Notes under the pieces: generated by a model
The model's database searches: none
What the model was told of the DNA's origin: nothing
Seen by the model: the letters and a program-made list of their open reading frames with translations, nothing else
Program-made: the position numbers and the translations under genes
In this document: positions 11,901-25,132 of the stretch, in pieces
Layout: the number at the start of each line of letters is the position of its first letter
Numbering within the stretch: position 1 is the first letter of the stretch
Source of the DNA: Rhabdophis nuchalis
Lineage: Eukaryota; Chordata; Lepidosauria; Squamata; Natricidae
Direction of reading: 5' to 3'
Length of the DNA: 64,000 nucleotides
Assembly (NCBI GenBank): GCA_039707465.1
Contig: CM077644.1
Location: forward strand, 198,311,962 to 198,375,961

Positions 11901-14900
11901 TGTGCTAAAAATTTAAAAATTAAATTTCGTAAGTTTTATAAAAAGAGTAATATGTACTGTACTTATTTTTTTCTTTATCTTGAAATTCTTTTGTTTAATA
12001 ATAAATGATCCACCTTGCAATCTTTGTTGGGAATACAAACTTTCCACCTGAAGGCTATGCATTAGCTGGGATAACAAATCATACCATATCATTTTTTAAA
12101 ATCAATTTCATTATGTAGGAATTTAAATAGTGAAAACAATTCACACATCCCATTTCTTCAGAGGTAAAGAGAAGAAAATTACTCTTTTGAGCAATTGTTG
12201 ACTAATTGGAAAAAAGAAGGGGAAGTATGAACAGTCAACAAATTTGGTATTATATTATGTTTTGTTGTGTCTTGTTGATTTGCCAAGATGCCTAATTTTG
12301 CAATTCTGATTCCTCTGTGATATACATCAGGAAGGGAGCTGCTAAAGATTTTAGAAAGAGTTTTGATTAATTTTTGATGGTTTCTTTAAGTTTGTGCATT
12401 TTTAAATAGTGGAATGTGTTTCATACTGAGTCCAGTTAGTTTTTGAAGTCATTAAGAATGCATTTGGAAATAGCAGTTATCCATGCTTCAGGCAATTAGT
12501 CCTCCAAAAATCACATTCAAATCATAAAGCTTTTTGAGAGCAGATAATAATTAAAGTGCTGATCTTAGCAATTAAAATGCTCTCTAAAACTTGCATCTTT
12601 GTTATTAATGTGATGAAAAACTCAAGCAAGACTGAAAGGAATTGTCTTTCACTGTCTTCTAGCAATGGATAGTTCTATTTTTCTTGATATTTTTTCCAAC
12701 CTTCTCCTAATTTTACCTTTCCTCACTACAGTCTGTGATTGTCCCACAAACTAGGGCATAAAACATAATCTGGTTCTATTTAGTGCTCATTTGAGAACTC
12801 CTGGTACCATTTGTTTAGAGACCAATGGTGCTGCCAGCTAAAACCAGATAATAGTGCATATTAAAGGCATTGTGGCTCATATTCTAGTAACAATAGGTAA
12901 ACTAAACTTTAATAAACTTATGAAAATTACAAGCAATTCATAGGGCACAGTTCTCTTTGCCTGACTTGATAAATGGATCATGGTCAAAATAATGTCAGTC
13001 CTATCACCAGAAAAAAAGTAGAAGGTAAAAATAATTTGCACACACTTTCCTGAAATGAAGATAATAGACCACTAGTAAATTTAGTTTTCTTCACTTGCTA
13101 GATTTTTCCCAAACGCCATTATTTTAAATATTATTTTAAATAACTTTGAACTTTGAAATGGTTGTTTATTTGTGTGAAATTGTGAAAATAGCCTTGAATA
13201 TGAACAAGAATTTTATCTTTAGATTTACAAACAGATACGGGGTCTTACCCTGCTTTGGAACAATGTTTGTTTGAATCACTTATACATTTTTCCCCTTATT
13301 TCCTTTCTTTGTTCACATTACAGGATGATTAGGAAAAAAAATCTTTAGTCCACTGCTTTTCATCGGATGGCGACGGCCCCAATTGATTTTATAATGGACT
13401 TTATGCAAACCAAAATAAATGGAGTAGTTAATTGGAAGAGGAATTCTTCTTTCAGTGCACTGTAGATGTTTTAAGAACTTTCAGTCCTGATTTGTATCTG
13501 AGAGAATAAAAGCACAGAAGAGAATGCTATCTAGTTTGAGGAAAGTGATTTCTGTTCATTAAGAAGCACTCTGGTATTTTGGTCTGCAATTTCAATGTAT
13601 GAGTGACAGTTCTGCCATAAAACACACATACATAGAGCAGCACTTCCATTAATGCCTCACAATTTATTTTCATGAAACTTAATTGACCGTTTTAGAAAAG
13701 GAAAAGCCTGTTTTGATAACAACATAATGAAAGCGTGTAATTGACAGAAATATACAGGGTTTGGCAAGCGGAATCAACTTTTGGGCTAAAGACCTTACAA
13801 GATGATAGGAAAGTTTCCAACAGTTGTGACAAAGGTTGCCAAACTTTTTTTATTTTATTTAGCAAGACAAGGAAGATAGATGCAAATTAGAGATGTTTGG
13901 AGTTTGAATACACCAAGATAAAGAAGAATTGCAACACTTCAAAACTATTTTCCAATTATTCCAAATTGCTCATGATATATTGTGGAAAATGATATTATTT
14001 GAAAGCTTCCTAGGATAATATTATACTGTCAGCCTAAGGTTATTGGATGCCCACATAGTCAGTGGACTTTATTAATATTTACAGGAGAAGATATCTATCA
14101 AATAAGGGCTGCAAGTGAATGTGGGCAGATTGAAGGCAGTTAAAAAAACAGTTTCTAGAAACTAAATGTGAGCAAGCAGCACACTAATATATGTTATTGT
14201 TAGAAAAAATTAGCTAGACTTTAACCCACATGGAAAGACCTGAAACAGTTAAGACAAAAAAATTATTATAAGGTATGAACAAGAAAAGAAATATGAAGAG
14301 CAATATCTAAAACTGTCACTAAAGTCTAGGTGACTGGAGGGCTCTTTGTACTCAGAGACATTGTAGAAAATATAATATAATATTGTTGGAGCTGCCTATC
14401 AACTGTGCAGTGCATGAAAGCAATATTCCTCATTACACATTCATTAAATATACTTATTTAAAATAGAACATTCAATTCTCTTTATTGTTGTCTAGCCTAA
14501 TGGGCACGGCACTATACAGTAGTCCTTCACAGAGTCTTTTTTAAACATAGAATATATTTCCCTTTGACCAATTTATTTGAAAAGATGTAGTCATTTTTCT
14601 TTTTCAAGCAAACCCAAGTACATTTATACAAGCTTAACATATTGCACACTTGAGGCCATAATCACATCTGCTTATTCTTTTTAACCCACGATCATCTATC
14701 GTGAAACTGTTTCTTAACCAGCTGAGCTTACATGAGGGAACAGGGAATGAGGCTATGGCAAAAACAGCACATCCATTTGTCTTCTCTGTAAGCTTACACA
14801 CATAATGCCCCGCTATCTCTGGAACAATTGAGAAGTGAAAAACAGGAACATGATAAGATAATTGCTCCCTGCTGAGCTACCCATGGAGATAAAGAGTTCG

Positions 14901-15271
14901 TGAACCAAGCACAGTAAGTTGATATTTCATGGACCTATCTATCATGACTCTATATCTTCTAGATCAATCATTGCTCACTCAGAGGTCACAAATGTATAGG
15001 TTGAAATTTGGATGTCAATAAGCATCATTTCACAATTGCTTGCATTTTTCATTTAAAAGCCCACTCATTCACTTGGAAAGATTGTGCACTTCTCCATCAC
15101 TTTTACATCTTACTATCTAAATAGATGGGATCATCTGCAAAACAGACAAACAAAACACCAATCCAACCATGAGTCACTTGTGGACATCGCTCCATATAGA
15201 AATGTATTCCCACTTTGTTTCTTTTTCTTTAATCAAGTTCCACTTCCTAAGAGCATTTTTAAAACATTAAC
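11901..15271. other. 3.4 kb without recognised repeats or genes
   Basis: This is the longest stretch with no identifiable mobile element. It is AT-rich and shows no coding frame with motifs. Part of it (about 13500-13770) could be constrained non-coding DNA, but that is only a guess from the absence of repeats and from its texture. Confidence 0.4.
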
Positions 15272-15412
15272 AGACTTGGAAGGCATCTTGCAGGTCATCT
15301 CGTCCAACCCCCTGCCCAAGTAGGAGACCCCTACATGTGCCTCTACCTAGGATCGAACCCACAACCTCCTGCTTGTGAGGCAAGAGCTCTACCTCTAGGC
15401 CACAGCAGCTTA
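15272..15412 (-). mobile_element. tRNA-derived SINE with a CR1-type 3' tail
   Basis: On the minus strand the head reads GCTGTGGCCTAGAGGTAGAG (A-box region) and GGTTGTGGGTTCGATCCTAG (B box). The 3' half reads GCAGGGGGTTGGACGAGATG and CCTGCAAGATGCCTTCCAAG, closely matching the 3' end of CR1 elements in this window (for example 55915-55965). It is therefore a SINE built to borrow CR1 reverse transcriptase, analogous in design to turtle CR1-tailed SINEs. Confidence 0.8.
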
Positions 15413-15739
15413 CGCTTGCTACATTTGATGGAAACTTTTGGTGAGGTATATGATGCCTTGCATTTTACTATTTTAAACTGAATTTTAAACTGATTTTCAT
15501 TGAACACAAAATCTTAAGGATCCCTCTATTTTCCAAGGCTGGAACAGGATATTTATCCTCATTTCTTTTTGTTAGGTATAACAGTTACAAACTACACTAT
15601 GTTTTTCCTAATAGCTTCTTTATCTATAAATTTAGTGTGTGTTGTATTTTTTTGCACTTGTTTATAAATGCATTCATTTTTAAAAAAAACAATTAATCTA
15701 ACTTTCTGTTACTGCCAAATTAGAGAGAAAGATGTAGAG

Positions 15740-15925
15740 AGAGCCAATTTGGTGCAGACAGAAACCCAAGACGTTTGGTTCTAATCATGCCTTAGGCACA
15801 AAGTCAGTTGGGCGACCTTGGGCCAGTCACTCTCTTTTATCCCTAGAAAGGAGACAATGGCAAACCACTTCTAAAAACTTCAGGGACTTGTAAATGTAGT
15901 CATCAGGAGTCAAGACTGAGAAATA
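15740..15925 (+). mobile_element. tRNA-derived squamate SINE
   Basis: The words GAGAGCCAATTTGGTGCAGA (A-box region), GGTTCTAATCATGCCTTAGG (decayed B box), GACCTTGGGCCAGTCACTCT and GGCAAACCACTTCTAAAAAC belong to a common squamate tRNA-derived SINE type. The tail GGGACTTG...TCATCAGGAGTC is degenerate. Old and inactive. Confidence 0.7.
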
Positions 15926-16432
15926 TTAAAAATATAGAATAAAACTAATTTAAGAATGAAAACAGAAGCAGCTGGAAAAGTGGGGGTATATATAAATGGG
16001 TATAAATACACATACATACACACACATGTAATGATCTTAAAAATAAGCATAAAAATCTATAGTTAGTATTTTGTTCCAGAATAATACTACAAATGAGAAA
16101 AGTCTAATAGAAAAAAAAACCTTAATAAGTTATGGCCAAAATTATATTTCGTGTGAAATATAATCAATCAGAATTGGAAACATTTTGATTTTTCAATCTT
16201 GCAGCAGAGTAGGATTTAATTAATTTATTATATTGCATCATGTATATACCTTCATGATTTGAACAATGAACTGAGATCAGAACTAATTATATTAAAATGA
16301 TGAATTTCCATGTTCTTAAAAAAAGGTCTGGGTAATTTAATATTTCTATCAAAAATGGCACTATGAGTCCACGTTCTCTTTCTTCAGCTACATAGTCTAG
16401 ATTAGAAAGATTGCAATTGATAGTATGGCTAG
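15926..16432. other. No recognised feature
   Basis: AT-rich sequence with a short (AC)n stretch near 16010-16025. Confidence 0.4.
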
Positions 16433-16715
16433 CAGAGGTGGGTTCCTAATGGTTCAGACCAGTTCGGACGAACTGGTAGTGATTTGCTGGCCTGGGTCAC
16501 CAGAATCGCATCAATCCAGGCCTGCTACACCTCCAAACTGATTCTCTGGTTGGTGCAGCATGTTTTTCTTTCATTTTCTAATGTTCTGCACATGCAAAGA
16601 CCTATTTATGGGCAACTGTGCATGTGCATGGAGCACATGTCTAGCGAGTCCATGAACAAAGTAGGAGCACACATGCAAAATTGCAATTTTGCAAAATTGC
16701 ACGCAACCCACTGCG
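16433..16715. mobile_element. hAT-type MITE, 283 bp
   Basis: The left end is CAGAGGTGGGTTCC and the right end is a decayed ACCCACTGCG. Flanks are ATGGCTAG (16425-16432) and ATGGTTAG (16716-16723), an 8-bp duplication with one mismatch. The internal palindrome CCAGTTCGGACGAACTGG is typical of this family. No transposase. Confidence 0.72.
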
Positions 16716-18065
16716 ATGGTTAGAAATTATTTTCTTTGTTGATTCCTGGTAATTTGTTGAAAGTAATGTAAAAGGGATTCTATGCCAAAAAAGTATTAAT
16801 GAAATTCAACAAAATCCTACTTTGCTAGAATTTTGAAGATTTCAGGAAAACCTGTATTCCTTAATAACAGCTACAAATTACATGGATTACCTTCCCTTGC
16901 TATTAAATGAAGCAGATATTCTTTAGACATTCTGCTTTAAATTATATTAATACTTTTAATTACTGAACGTTTGATATTTTATGAAAGAATGACTGAACAT
17001 GGCTCTTTCACTTCTAAGCTATTTTCTGTATTCCACTTCTAAATTGTCTTTTGTCAACTCTTTTTTCTTTTTTGAGATAAAAATTGTAGTGTGTAGATTG
17101 GTAAAATCCCTGGATGAAAAGAATTGTGTTAACTTTTTGATTTGATGAGGAAAATTGCATTGCCTCTATGATGCAGAGCATCTTGCCAAGGATAAGTTAA
17201 ATTGTATTGAAAAATTCTGAAGTTTCATAGTAATGTAGTTTCCAGATTAAATTGATTTTATAAATTCTTCAGTCTTCCTATTCTTAGTAATAAAATATTT
17301 ATCTTCATGCTTAAAAGGAAAATGGTCTAAGAATTATAAGAAGAGAAAAATCAGAAGAAGCAAAACAATCAAGGACCAAAACTTGTCTCCATCTTTTCCA
17401 AAAATCTGAAGCTAGTTTTAAATGTGGATTTACCATTATACATATTAATTTCTTACATTAGAAAAAAATGCTCCCCCTAAGCGATGGAAAATTCAATGCT
17501 AAACCATTTTGTTTTATTTCCTAAGGATATGAATTGTTCTTGTTGAAAAGCATCAAAATAATACTTAAGTATTTGAAATTTCTAGAAAAAACATTCATCA
17601 TGCAATTGTTTTTACTGTATCCTTTGCATAATTCTAGCATTTTTAATGTATGCAAAAAAAGACAGCATATTCTTTGCATGTAGAAAATCTAGTGGTAGAG
17701 AATGCAATTTCAAGTAAATAAAAAAGGAATAAAATAGAATTTTAGGAAGTATATTCATTAAAAGTAGAAACTAAACATTAATAATCAAAACTATTCTATT
17801 ATTTAAGTTCCTTTTCATCTTGAGAGAGAGAAAGATTATGTTATATTAAATAATAACAACCACTTGTAATAATATGTATTCACCAATATGTATTCTATCT
17901 AAACTTAAATTTGTTTCATTTTTTATCAGTTTTCATTTACATATCAGATTCATCAAAGGTAACATCTGAACACGCTACTGTGCAAAATTTATATAATTCA
18001 TTTTGAAATGAAATACATATTTAAGAAAGATGAGCCTGCTGTTTGCAAGCAATCTTTGAATATTC
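16716..18065. other. No recognised feature
   Basis: About 1.35 kb of AT-rich sequence without recognisable genes or repeats. Confidence 0.4.
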
Positions 18066-18485
18066 TTATTCTTCATAATAACATGTGCCAATATCTGTCT
18101 GATGATTCAATAAAAAAAATGAAAGAAGGCATCCTTGTTTGCTGCCTCTATCTATTTGAAAAACATCTGTATCTAATTCATTGATGCTAATTACTGCTTG
18201 TGCCAGCAAGTAGAGCTGATTAATTATAGAAATGAATTTATGTCCAAATTCTAGTTCCAACAACATAAAAAAAAAACCTTCTAAATTAGTAAATGCTTTG
18301 AAAGCATATGAAAAAGAACAAGATTTTGGCATGGTTATTAAAATGAGCCATGTATGTGTATATTTGATTAAACTTGAAGGATGTTGATGGAAAGTCTTCA
18401 TTTGGTTTACAATATTTAGAATTTCAATTTGCTTCCAAGACTCAAGCATCTCTGCACCTACGGGAAACACATAGATTAAAAACAA
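18066..18485 (-). pseudogene. LINE reverse-transcriptase fragment (L1/Tx1-like)
   Basis: The minus strand holds a 139-codon open frame whose C-terminal half resembles RT palm motifs. AFKAFTNLEGFFFMLLE corresponds to the D-x-x-K-A-F-D block. FISIINQLY, then FQIDRGSKQGCLLS, corresponds to the R-G-x-x-Q-G-C-x-L-S-P block. The first catalytic Asp block is degraded (AFT instead of AFD). The fragment is too short for activity. L1/Tx1 affinity is judged from the RGSKQGC block and could be wrong. Confidence 0.6.
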
Positions 18486-18670
18486 TTAACACTTGGAGGC
18501 TTATTGTGTGTGGAGATTCTCAGACATCCAGGTCATAGGTGACTCAAAGATACTTTTTTTCAAAATGCAATTAGACTATTTTTTCCCTGACAAAAAACAA
18601 AATTGCTAATGACCAGATAATTACAAAGAAATGTGATTCTTCAAACCCGTCCCCTCCTATCAGAACTAAT

Positions 18671-19080
18671 CAGGGGTGGCTTCAAAAATTTCAGCAATAA
18701 GTTCTCTGCCTGCTTGCTGGGTGGGCACGGCCTAGTTGGCCTCCTGCACCATGGCGGGTGGGGTCAAGCATTTTCACCTTCCCCAAGCTCCAGAGTCTTT
18801 CCTCGAGCCTCTGGCAGGGCAAAAACTGCCTCTTCCTTGCTTCCAGAACTTTCAGGAGGCCCATTTTCCCCCCTCCCAAGCCTCTGCATGGGCCCTACAC
18901 TTACCTCACATCCATAATTGGCCACGTGGAGATTCCTGGGAGGGACAGGGTGGGGTGTGAGCAGCAGGGTAGGGTGGGCAGGAGTCAGCAAGTGGTGGGA
19001 TTTGGAGGTTCTCTGAACCAGCCATAACATTAGCTATGAGTTCTTCCGAACCCGGGCAAACCCATAGTAGCCCACCCCTG
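18671..19080. mobile_element. hAT-type non-autonomous element, 410 bp, GC-rich
   Basis: The element starts CAGGGGTGGC and ends GCCCACCCCTG. It is flanked by GAACTAAT (18663-18670) and GATCTAAT (19081-19088), an 8-bp duplication with one mismatch. The interior is CpG/GC-rich compared with the neighbours and gives several overlapping spurious open frames on both strands. No transposase domain is visible. Confidence 0.8.
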
Positions 19081-19928
19081 GATCTAATCCTTCTTCGCTC
19101 CCACCATCCTCCCAGAACCTATGAAGCATCTCAATTGAGAGGAGAGATCGTTTTCTTCTTTTTCCTGAGGGAAAAATAGTCCAGTTGCTTTTTGGGGAAA
19201 AAAAACACTTTTGAGACACCTGGAGGCTTATTCATTTTTATTCTCTGTAACCCAATAGAATGTAGAAAATAAATCATATAAAGGGACTCAGCACTCTATG
19301 TATTTCTCAGCAAGGTAAGTCTCCAAAAACAGAACAGAACCAAATTTAATATGGCAGGAGAAGCTAGCAAAAGAAAAACTCAATTTGAAAAATGGGTGGA
19401 TTTATTTTATTCACTTTATTACTTTTGAACCCCCAATAGCTGAAGCAATCTGGGAAGGTTATAGTGAATTGGTCCTACTGGGGGCTAGAGAGAAAGAGAG
19501 AGCAGGGAAAAGCACATCCTGCATTTCTTAGAAAGAGGCAGTTGGGCAGCAACACTGTCTGCTTAACTGCCCCATAATTTGAAACTGTTCTATTCTAAGC
19601 CTCCTTCCTTGCTCTGTACTTCCCAGTACATGCATACAAACAAAAATAAATGAAGAGAGCACACATACACAAAAACCACACATGTACCTAACATGATCAA
19701 ACTCTCCGACAATAAATATGCACATAATCTAATTTGTCCTGAAGGTAAAAATCCACACCCACACACCTACATGTAATATCCTATACTGGAAGAGTTGCTG
19801 TAGTTCTACTCCATACAAGAGAACCATAATGCACATGTTGAGTAGAACTCATAAACCATGTTTGGATGGAGAATGATAAAGCTTGAAAAAGAGTGGTAGT
19901 AAGAGGCTAAGCTTAATTCTACTAAAAT
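19081..19928. other. No recognised feature
   Basis: AT-rich sequence. Short CA-rich patches occur near 19655-19760. Confidence 0.4.
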
Positions 19929-20993
19929 ACAGGTAGTCCTTGACTTGCAACAGTTCATTTAGTGACTTTTCAAAATTATAATGGCACTGAAAAAAGTTAC
20001 TTATGACCATTTTTCACACTTTTGACCATTGCAGCATCCCCAGGATCATGTGATCAAAATTCAGACACTTGGCAACTGACTCATATTTATGATGGTTGCA
20101 GTGTGTCAGGTGATCCATCTTTTGCAACTTTCTGAACAGCAAAGTCAACAGATTAACAGTAACTTATCAAAGTGTGTTACTAACTTGACAACTGCAGTGA
20201 TTCACTTAACAATCATGGCAAGAAAGGTCAGGAAATGGCAAAACTCACTTATTTTATTTTTATTTATTTATTTTTTTTAATCATATTTTTATACCGCCCC
20301 ATCTCCACAGTGGGACTCGGGGCGGTGCACAGAAGATAAAAAGTAAAAAACAACAGCATATACACCATATAAATACAATCCACAATTTAAAACCGAATTA
20401 AATTAAATATAACTGTGCTACAAAGATTAAAACTATAAAACCCTCTATTAAAAATAAATTTACATTATTAAACTCTAAGCCAGGCCGGACAGATGGAAAA
20501 AGTGTGATTTGAGCTCCTGACGGAAGAGGCGTAGGTCCATGATGGTGCGAATATTGGGGGGAGGTAGGTCGTTCCAGAGAGCTGGACCTGCCACAGAGAA
20601 AGCCCTTCCCCTGGGGGCCGTCAGATGGCATTGACTGGCAGATGGCACCCTGAGGAGGCCCTCCCTGTGCGAGCGGACAGGTCGAAGGGAGGTATGTGGT
20701 AGGAGGCGGTCTCGCAAATACCCAGGTCCCGTGCCATGGAGCGATTTGAAGATGGTTACCAACACCTTGAAGCGCACCCAGAAGGTCACAGGCAGCCAGT
20801 GCAGCTCGCGCAGGAGAGGTGTTACATGGGAGTAACGAGAGACTCCCAGAATCCCCTGCGCAGCTGCATTCTGAACTAGCTGCAGTCTCCGGGTGCACCG
20901 CAAGTGGAGCCCCATGTAGAGAGCATTACAGTAGGTAACTGTGTCACCTAACAACACAAATTTTGGACTCAAATCTAAGTCGAGGATTATTTG
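19929..20993. mobile_element. Tigger-like MITE, split by an L2 insertion
   Basis: The left part (19929-20249) starts CAGGTAGTCCTTGACTTGCA and carries TTACTTATGACCATTTTTCA, then GGATCATGTGATCAAAATTC and GTGATTCACTTAACAATCAT. The right part (20941-20993) reads TAACAACACAAATTTTGGAC, then AAGTCGAGGATTATTTG, the expected right end. The L2 fragment at 20250-20940 separates them. The right TIR is also the L1 insertion site. Same family as 10358 and 28683. Confidence 0.78.
20250..20940 (-). mobile_element. L2 LINE, 5'-truncated, last ~155 codons plus 3' UTR
   Basis: On the minus strand the final part of the L2 polyprotein is open down to its stop near 20475. Motifs include YCNALYMG, LRCTRRLQLVQNAAAQ, TPLLRELHWLPV, RSHREGLLRVPS and GRAFSVAGPALWNDLPP. 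The 3' UTR has the L2 stem-loop (complement of 20291-20329) and an A-rich tail. It inserted inside the Tigger-like MITE and is older than the L1 beside it. Inactive because the endonuclease and RT core are missing. Confidence 0.92.
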
Positions 20994-21128
20994 TACTACT
21001 TTTTTTTTTATTAATTTTTTTTTATTTTTATAAACACTATAACAAAAATAACATATACAATACAATATTTCACCCAGTGCTATACAATGGAAAGGAAAGT
21101 TTGGTTCTTCAGGTATCTTCAAATATCT

Positions 21129-24100
21129 TTAAGTTCTCCAAAATCCGCGTTCTCTAGGTACAGGTGTCGAAGCATCCAAGGTCCCAAGTGCATAGTCCAC
21201 AAATGGCTTCCAAGTCTTCCAAAAAACATCCTTTTTATAAACGCCCTCTCTAAATTTAATATCACATGTCATTTTATCATTTAAGGCTAATTTCCACATT
21301 TCACAATACCACTCTTCTATTTTAATATTTGTCTCCATTTTCCAATATCTTGCTATTATACTTCTGCCCATTATAATCATAATTCTAATCAATTCTTTCT
21401 CATATTTTGTTAATTCTAATTCCTTAATTATCAATAATAATATAGTTTCTAATCTCAATGTTATTCTTTTCTTCATCATTTCAAATATCGTTTCCTCCAA
21501 TTTCTGCCAAAACTTTTTAACTTTATCACATTTATACCACATGTGTTCGTACGTTCCCAATTCCATATTACACCTCCAACATTTATTACTTGTTTTTTTA
21601 TCCATCAATGATAACCTCAATGGAGTCAGATACCATTTCCAAACCACCTTAAAGTTATGCTCTTTAATCCTTATGGATAAAATCCTCATGATTCGACTCT
21701 TCCAATTCACATTCCAATCCACGTCTGATATTTTAATCTTAAGTTCATCCTCCCAGTTCATCTTCATTGCCATTTGTGCTTTCTCATTAAAATTTATAAT
21801 CTTGTATATCTTACTAACGAGTCCCTTTAACCCAATTTCATCCTTAATAATTTGAGATACTAAGTTTTCAAATTCAGTTTCATTTCTATCTATTTTACAT
21901 ATTCCCCTTACATTCGTAGTCCATTTTTCTATCTGTATTTTTTCAAACCAATTTAAACCCAATTTTTCCATTATTTCTTTTCTTCTACTTTCATTTCCTA
22001 AGGCTTTTAACCAATCTATTATACTTTCTATATTTTCCTCTTCCATTACTTTCTCACGGTTTATGTTGGTTTTAATCGGCCAGTTTCCAATTGTCTTTCC
22101 CAAAAAGGTTATATCTGGGATTAATATTTTAACAAATTTATTCCAAATTTTACTCAATCCCTTTAACCAATAACTATTGATTACCTTTTTTGACTTTGCT
22201 TTATCTAGAAACCATACAGGACCAAATCTCTTAATATCTTTTAACTCTAAATCTCCCCAGTGTCCATCTCCTCCTTTAAGTATTTTTACCACAGTTCTAA
22301 TACTATAGGCCCGATAATAATTAAGTAGATTGGGAATTCCCAATCCACCTTCCTTTTGGTTTTGATACCACAATTTCTTCATTAACCTAGGTCTTTTCCC
22401 ACCATTACAAAATTTATCTAATTTCTTCTGATATCCTTCCATATCTTTCTCTGTCAAATTTAATGGTAGCATCTCAAATAAAAAATTGAACTTTGGTAAC
22501 AACATCATCTTACACATTGCAATTCTGCCAAACCAAGACAACTTTATCTCTTTATATTTGTCTATCTTCTTCTCTACTTCATTCAACATCACATCATAAT
22601 TAATTTTTTTCAGTTCCTTAACTTTAAGTGAAAGTGTTATTCCCAAATATTTCAATGTATTTTTAATTCTTATCCCGAATTGTTCTTGCATGTTCTCCCA
22701 CTCTTTACCACTTTTATCCATTAATAGTTCAGATTTTGACCAATTTACTTTCAAACCTGTCATTTCCTCAAATTCTTTCAAGTGTTTATTTATCTTCCTC
22801 AGGTCCTTCTCTATATCTTTCAGAATAATCAAAGTATCATCTGCATACAAATTTATCTTATATCCCTTGTACCCTTTCAATTCTTCATCTTCTTCTATCA
22901 TTTTAGTCAATATTTCCATAACCAATAAAAATAATATTGGAGACAAGGGACATCCTTGTCTCGTACCTGCTTCCAGGGTAATCTCTCCCGTCATTATTCC
23001 ATTTACCTTCACTTTTGCACTACTTTTTTGGTACAATTTTGAAATAACATGTATAAATCTATTACCAAAGCCTAATGCCTCAATAATTGCTTTAATAGTT
23101 TCCCATTGTACAGAATCAAAGGCTTTAAAAATATCTAATGATACTATTCCTATTTTATCACCATTATATTCAGCTACATCTATAATATTTAATACTCTTC
23201 TAACTATGTCGCTCATATATCTACCTTTAACAAAACCTACTTGATTATAACTTATATATTTATCTATAAACCTAATTAATCTCTTACTTATAATGGCAGT
23301 GAATATTTTTGCATCCTGATTAATTAAAGAAATGGGTCGGTAGGACTCAATCCGCTCCACATCTTTGTCTGGCTTAGGAATTATTGATATTACTGTTCTA
23401 TTCCATGAGGTCGGAACTTTGCCACCGTATAAAATTCCATTGAATAATTTTTGTAATTTTGGTACTATTATTTCTTTAAAATCCTTATAAAACTCAGCGG
23501 GAAGTCCATCTTCGCCTGGAGCCTTTCCTAGTTTTATCTCTTGTATTATTTCCTTAATCTCTTCCTGTGTTATATCCCCTTCCATCAAATCCTTATAGGT
23601 TTGATCTATTTTCACTACATACTTTTAAAGATGATTTTCCAATTTTTCCAAATCAATTGATTTTTTTAAATATAATTTTTGAAAGAAAGTCTTAACTACT
23701 TCACATTTCTCCGCTGTCTTATAACATCTTGTACCATTTTCATCTATCAAAGAGCCAATTTCCCTCTTCTCACTTTTATTTTTCGCCATCCTTGCTAATA
23801 GCTTAGAATTTTTATTGCTAAATTCAAAAAAATTTCTATTTAAATATCTTATATTTTTTTGACCAATTCTACATCATCTTTAATCAATTTATTTTTTAGT
23901 AAATTTAATTCCTCCCAGCACTTTTTATCCTTCGTAAGTAAAAATTGACTCTCCAATGCCTTAATCTGTCTTATATTCTGTTCCGTTTTATTTCTATATT
24001 CTCTATATTTCCTACTTGATAACTTAATACTTTCCCCTCTAAAAACAGCTTTCATAGCGTCCCAGACAATTTCAAATTTAACCTCTCCGGTATCGTTCAA

Positions 24101-24914
24101 TCTCCAGCTTTCTTCCCATTTTTTAAGTATCCATTTTTTATCTCCCTCATTCTTATATAGTTTCTCATCATATCTCCAACTTCTTCCTTTCTTCTCAAAG
24201 TTAAAATCTATTTCCATCGTTATCTCTGAATGATCAGAATCCTTAAAAATTCCCACATCTATTTTATCTATATTATTTAACAAATCTTTAGAAACAAAAA
24301 AATAGTCAATTCTTGAATATGTATTATATATCTTAGAGCAAAAAGTGTATACCCTTTCCGTACCTTTCAACTCCCTCCAAACATCTACAACGTTATTTCG
24401 AAGTATCCATTTATTTAAAATCCCCCCTTTATTTGTTTCTCTATAACGAGTAGGGTTTGTGCTATCTAGTTTGTCCCTAATTAGGTTAAAATCCCCAGCC
24501 ACAATAACTTTCCCTACCCTTTCAGTTTCCAAGATTTTAGTTATTTTTCCAAGAAATTCATTTTGTTTATCATTCGGTAAATATAAGTTAACCAGTGTCA
24601 CTTTTTGCTCGTTGATATTTCCCACAATTATTAAATATCTTCCTTCTTCATCCCTTATTACTTGTTTTTTTCCCAAAATATACCTTATCTGATATCAATG
24701 TTGCAACACCTCTTGCCTTAGAAGTCCCAAAAGATTTTTCATAAATTTGCATACCCTTTATATTCATTCTATTTAAACCTTCAAATTTTTGATGAGTTTC
24801 TTGCAAAAATAGTATATCTGGTCGGTCTCTTTTAATTTTGAGCTCCAACCTCCTCCTCTTAATTTGATTCCCTGTTCCCTTCACGTTCCATGTCATTATT
24901 TTTATAAACCGCAT
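21129..24914 (-). pseudogene. L1 ORF2 (endonuclease and reverse transcriptase), three breaks
   Basis: The first frame (24914-24648) opens the APE-type endonuclease with TWNVKG and FLQETH. After a slip in an A run near 24665, the second (24676-23849) completes it with AGDFN, SRIDYFFVS and DSDHSEI. A slip in another A run near 23858 and a stop near 23625 precede the 828-codon frame 23615-21129. This has KAPGEDGLPAEFYK (residues 31-44), LDIFKAFD (160-167), RQGCPLSP (219-226), YADD (257-260) and a C-terminal CWRC...H...C zinc knuckle. ORF2p nicks target DNA and copies L1 RNA by target-primed reverse transcription. Confidence 0.93.
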
Positions 24915-25132
24915 TTAAACTGTGATTTTCTTAATCTTAACCACTCTTCTTCCTTTCCGTGCTCCAATCCCACCACCAAATAAAAAAAAACAAAGACAAA
25001 CATAAAACACAACAACAACAAATAACAATTAGTCTTCATCCCCCACATCCTCATTCGGGTTGCGCCTCTATATAAAGAGTGTGTGGGGGGGGGGGACATG
25101 CCCATGATCGGGTCATTTCTTTCGGGCTGTTC

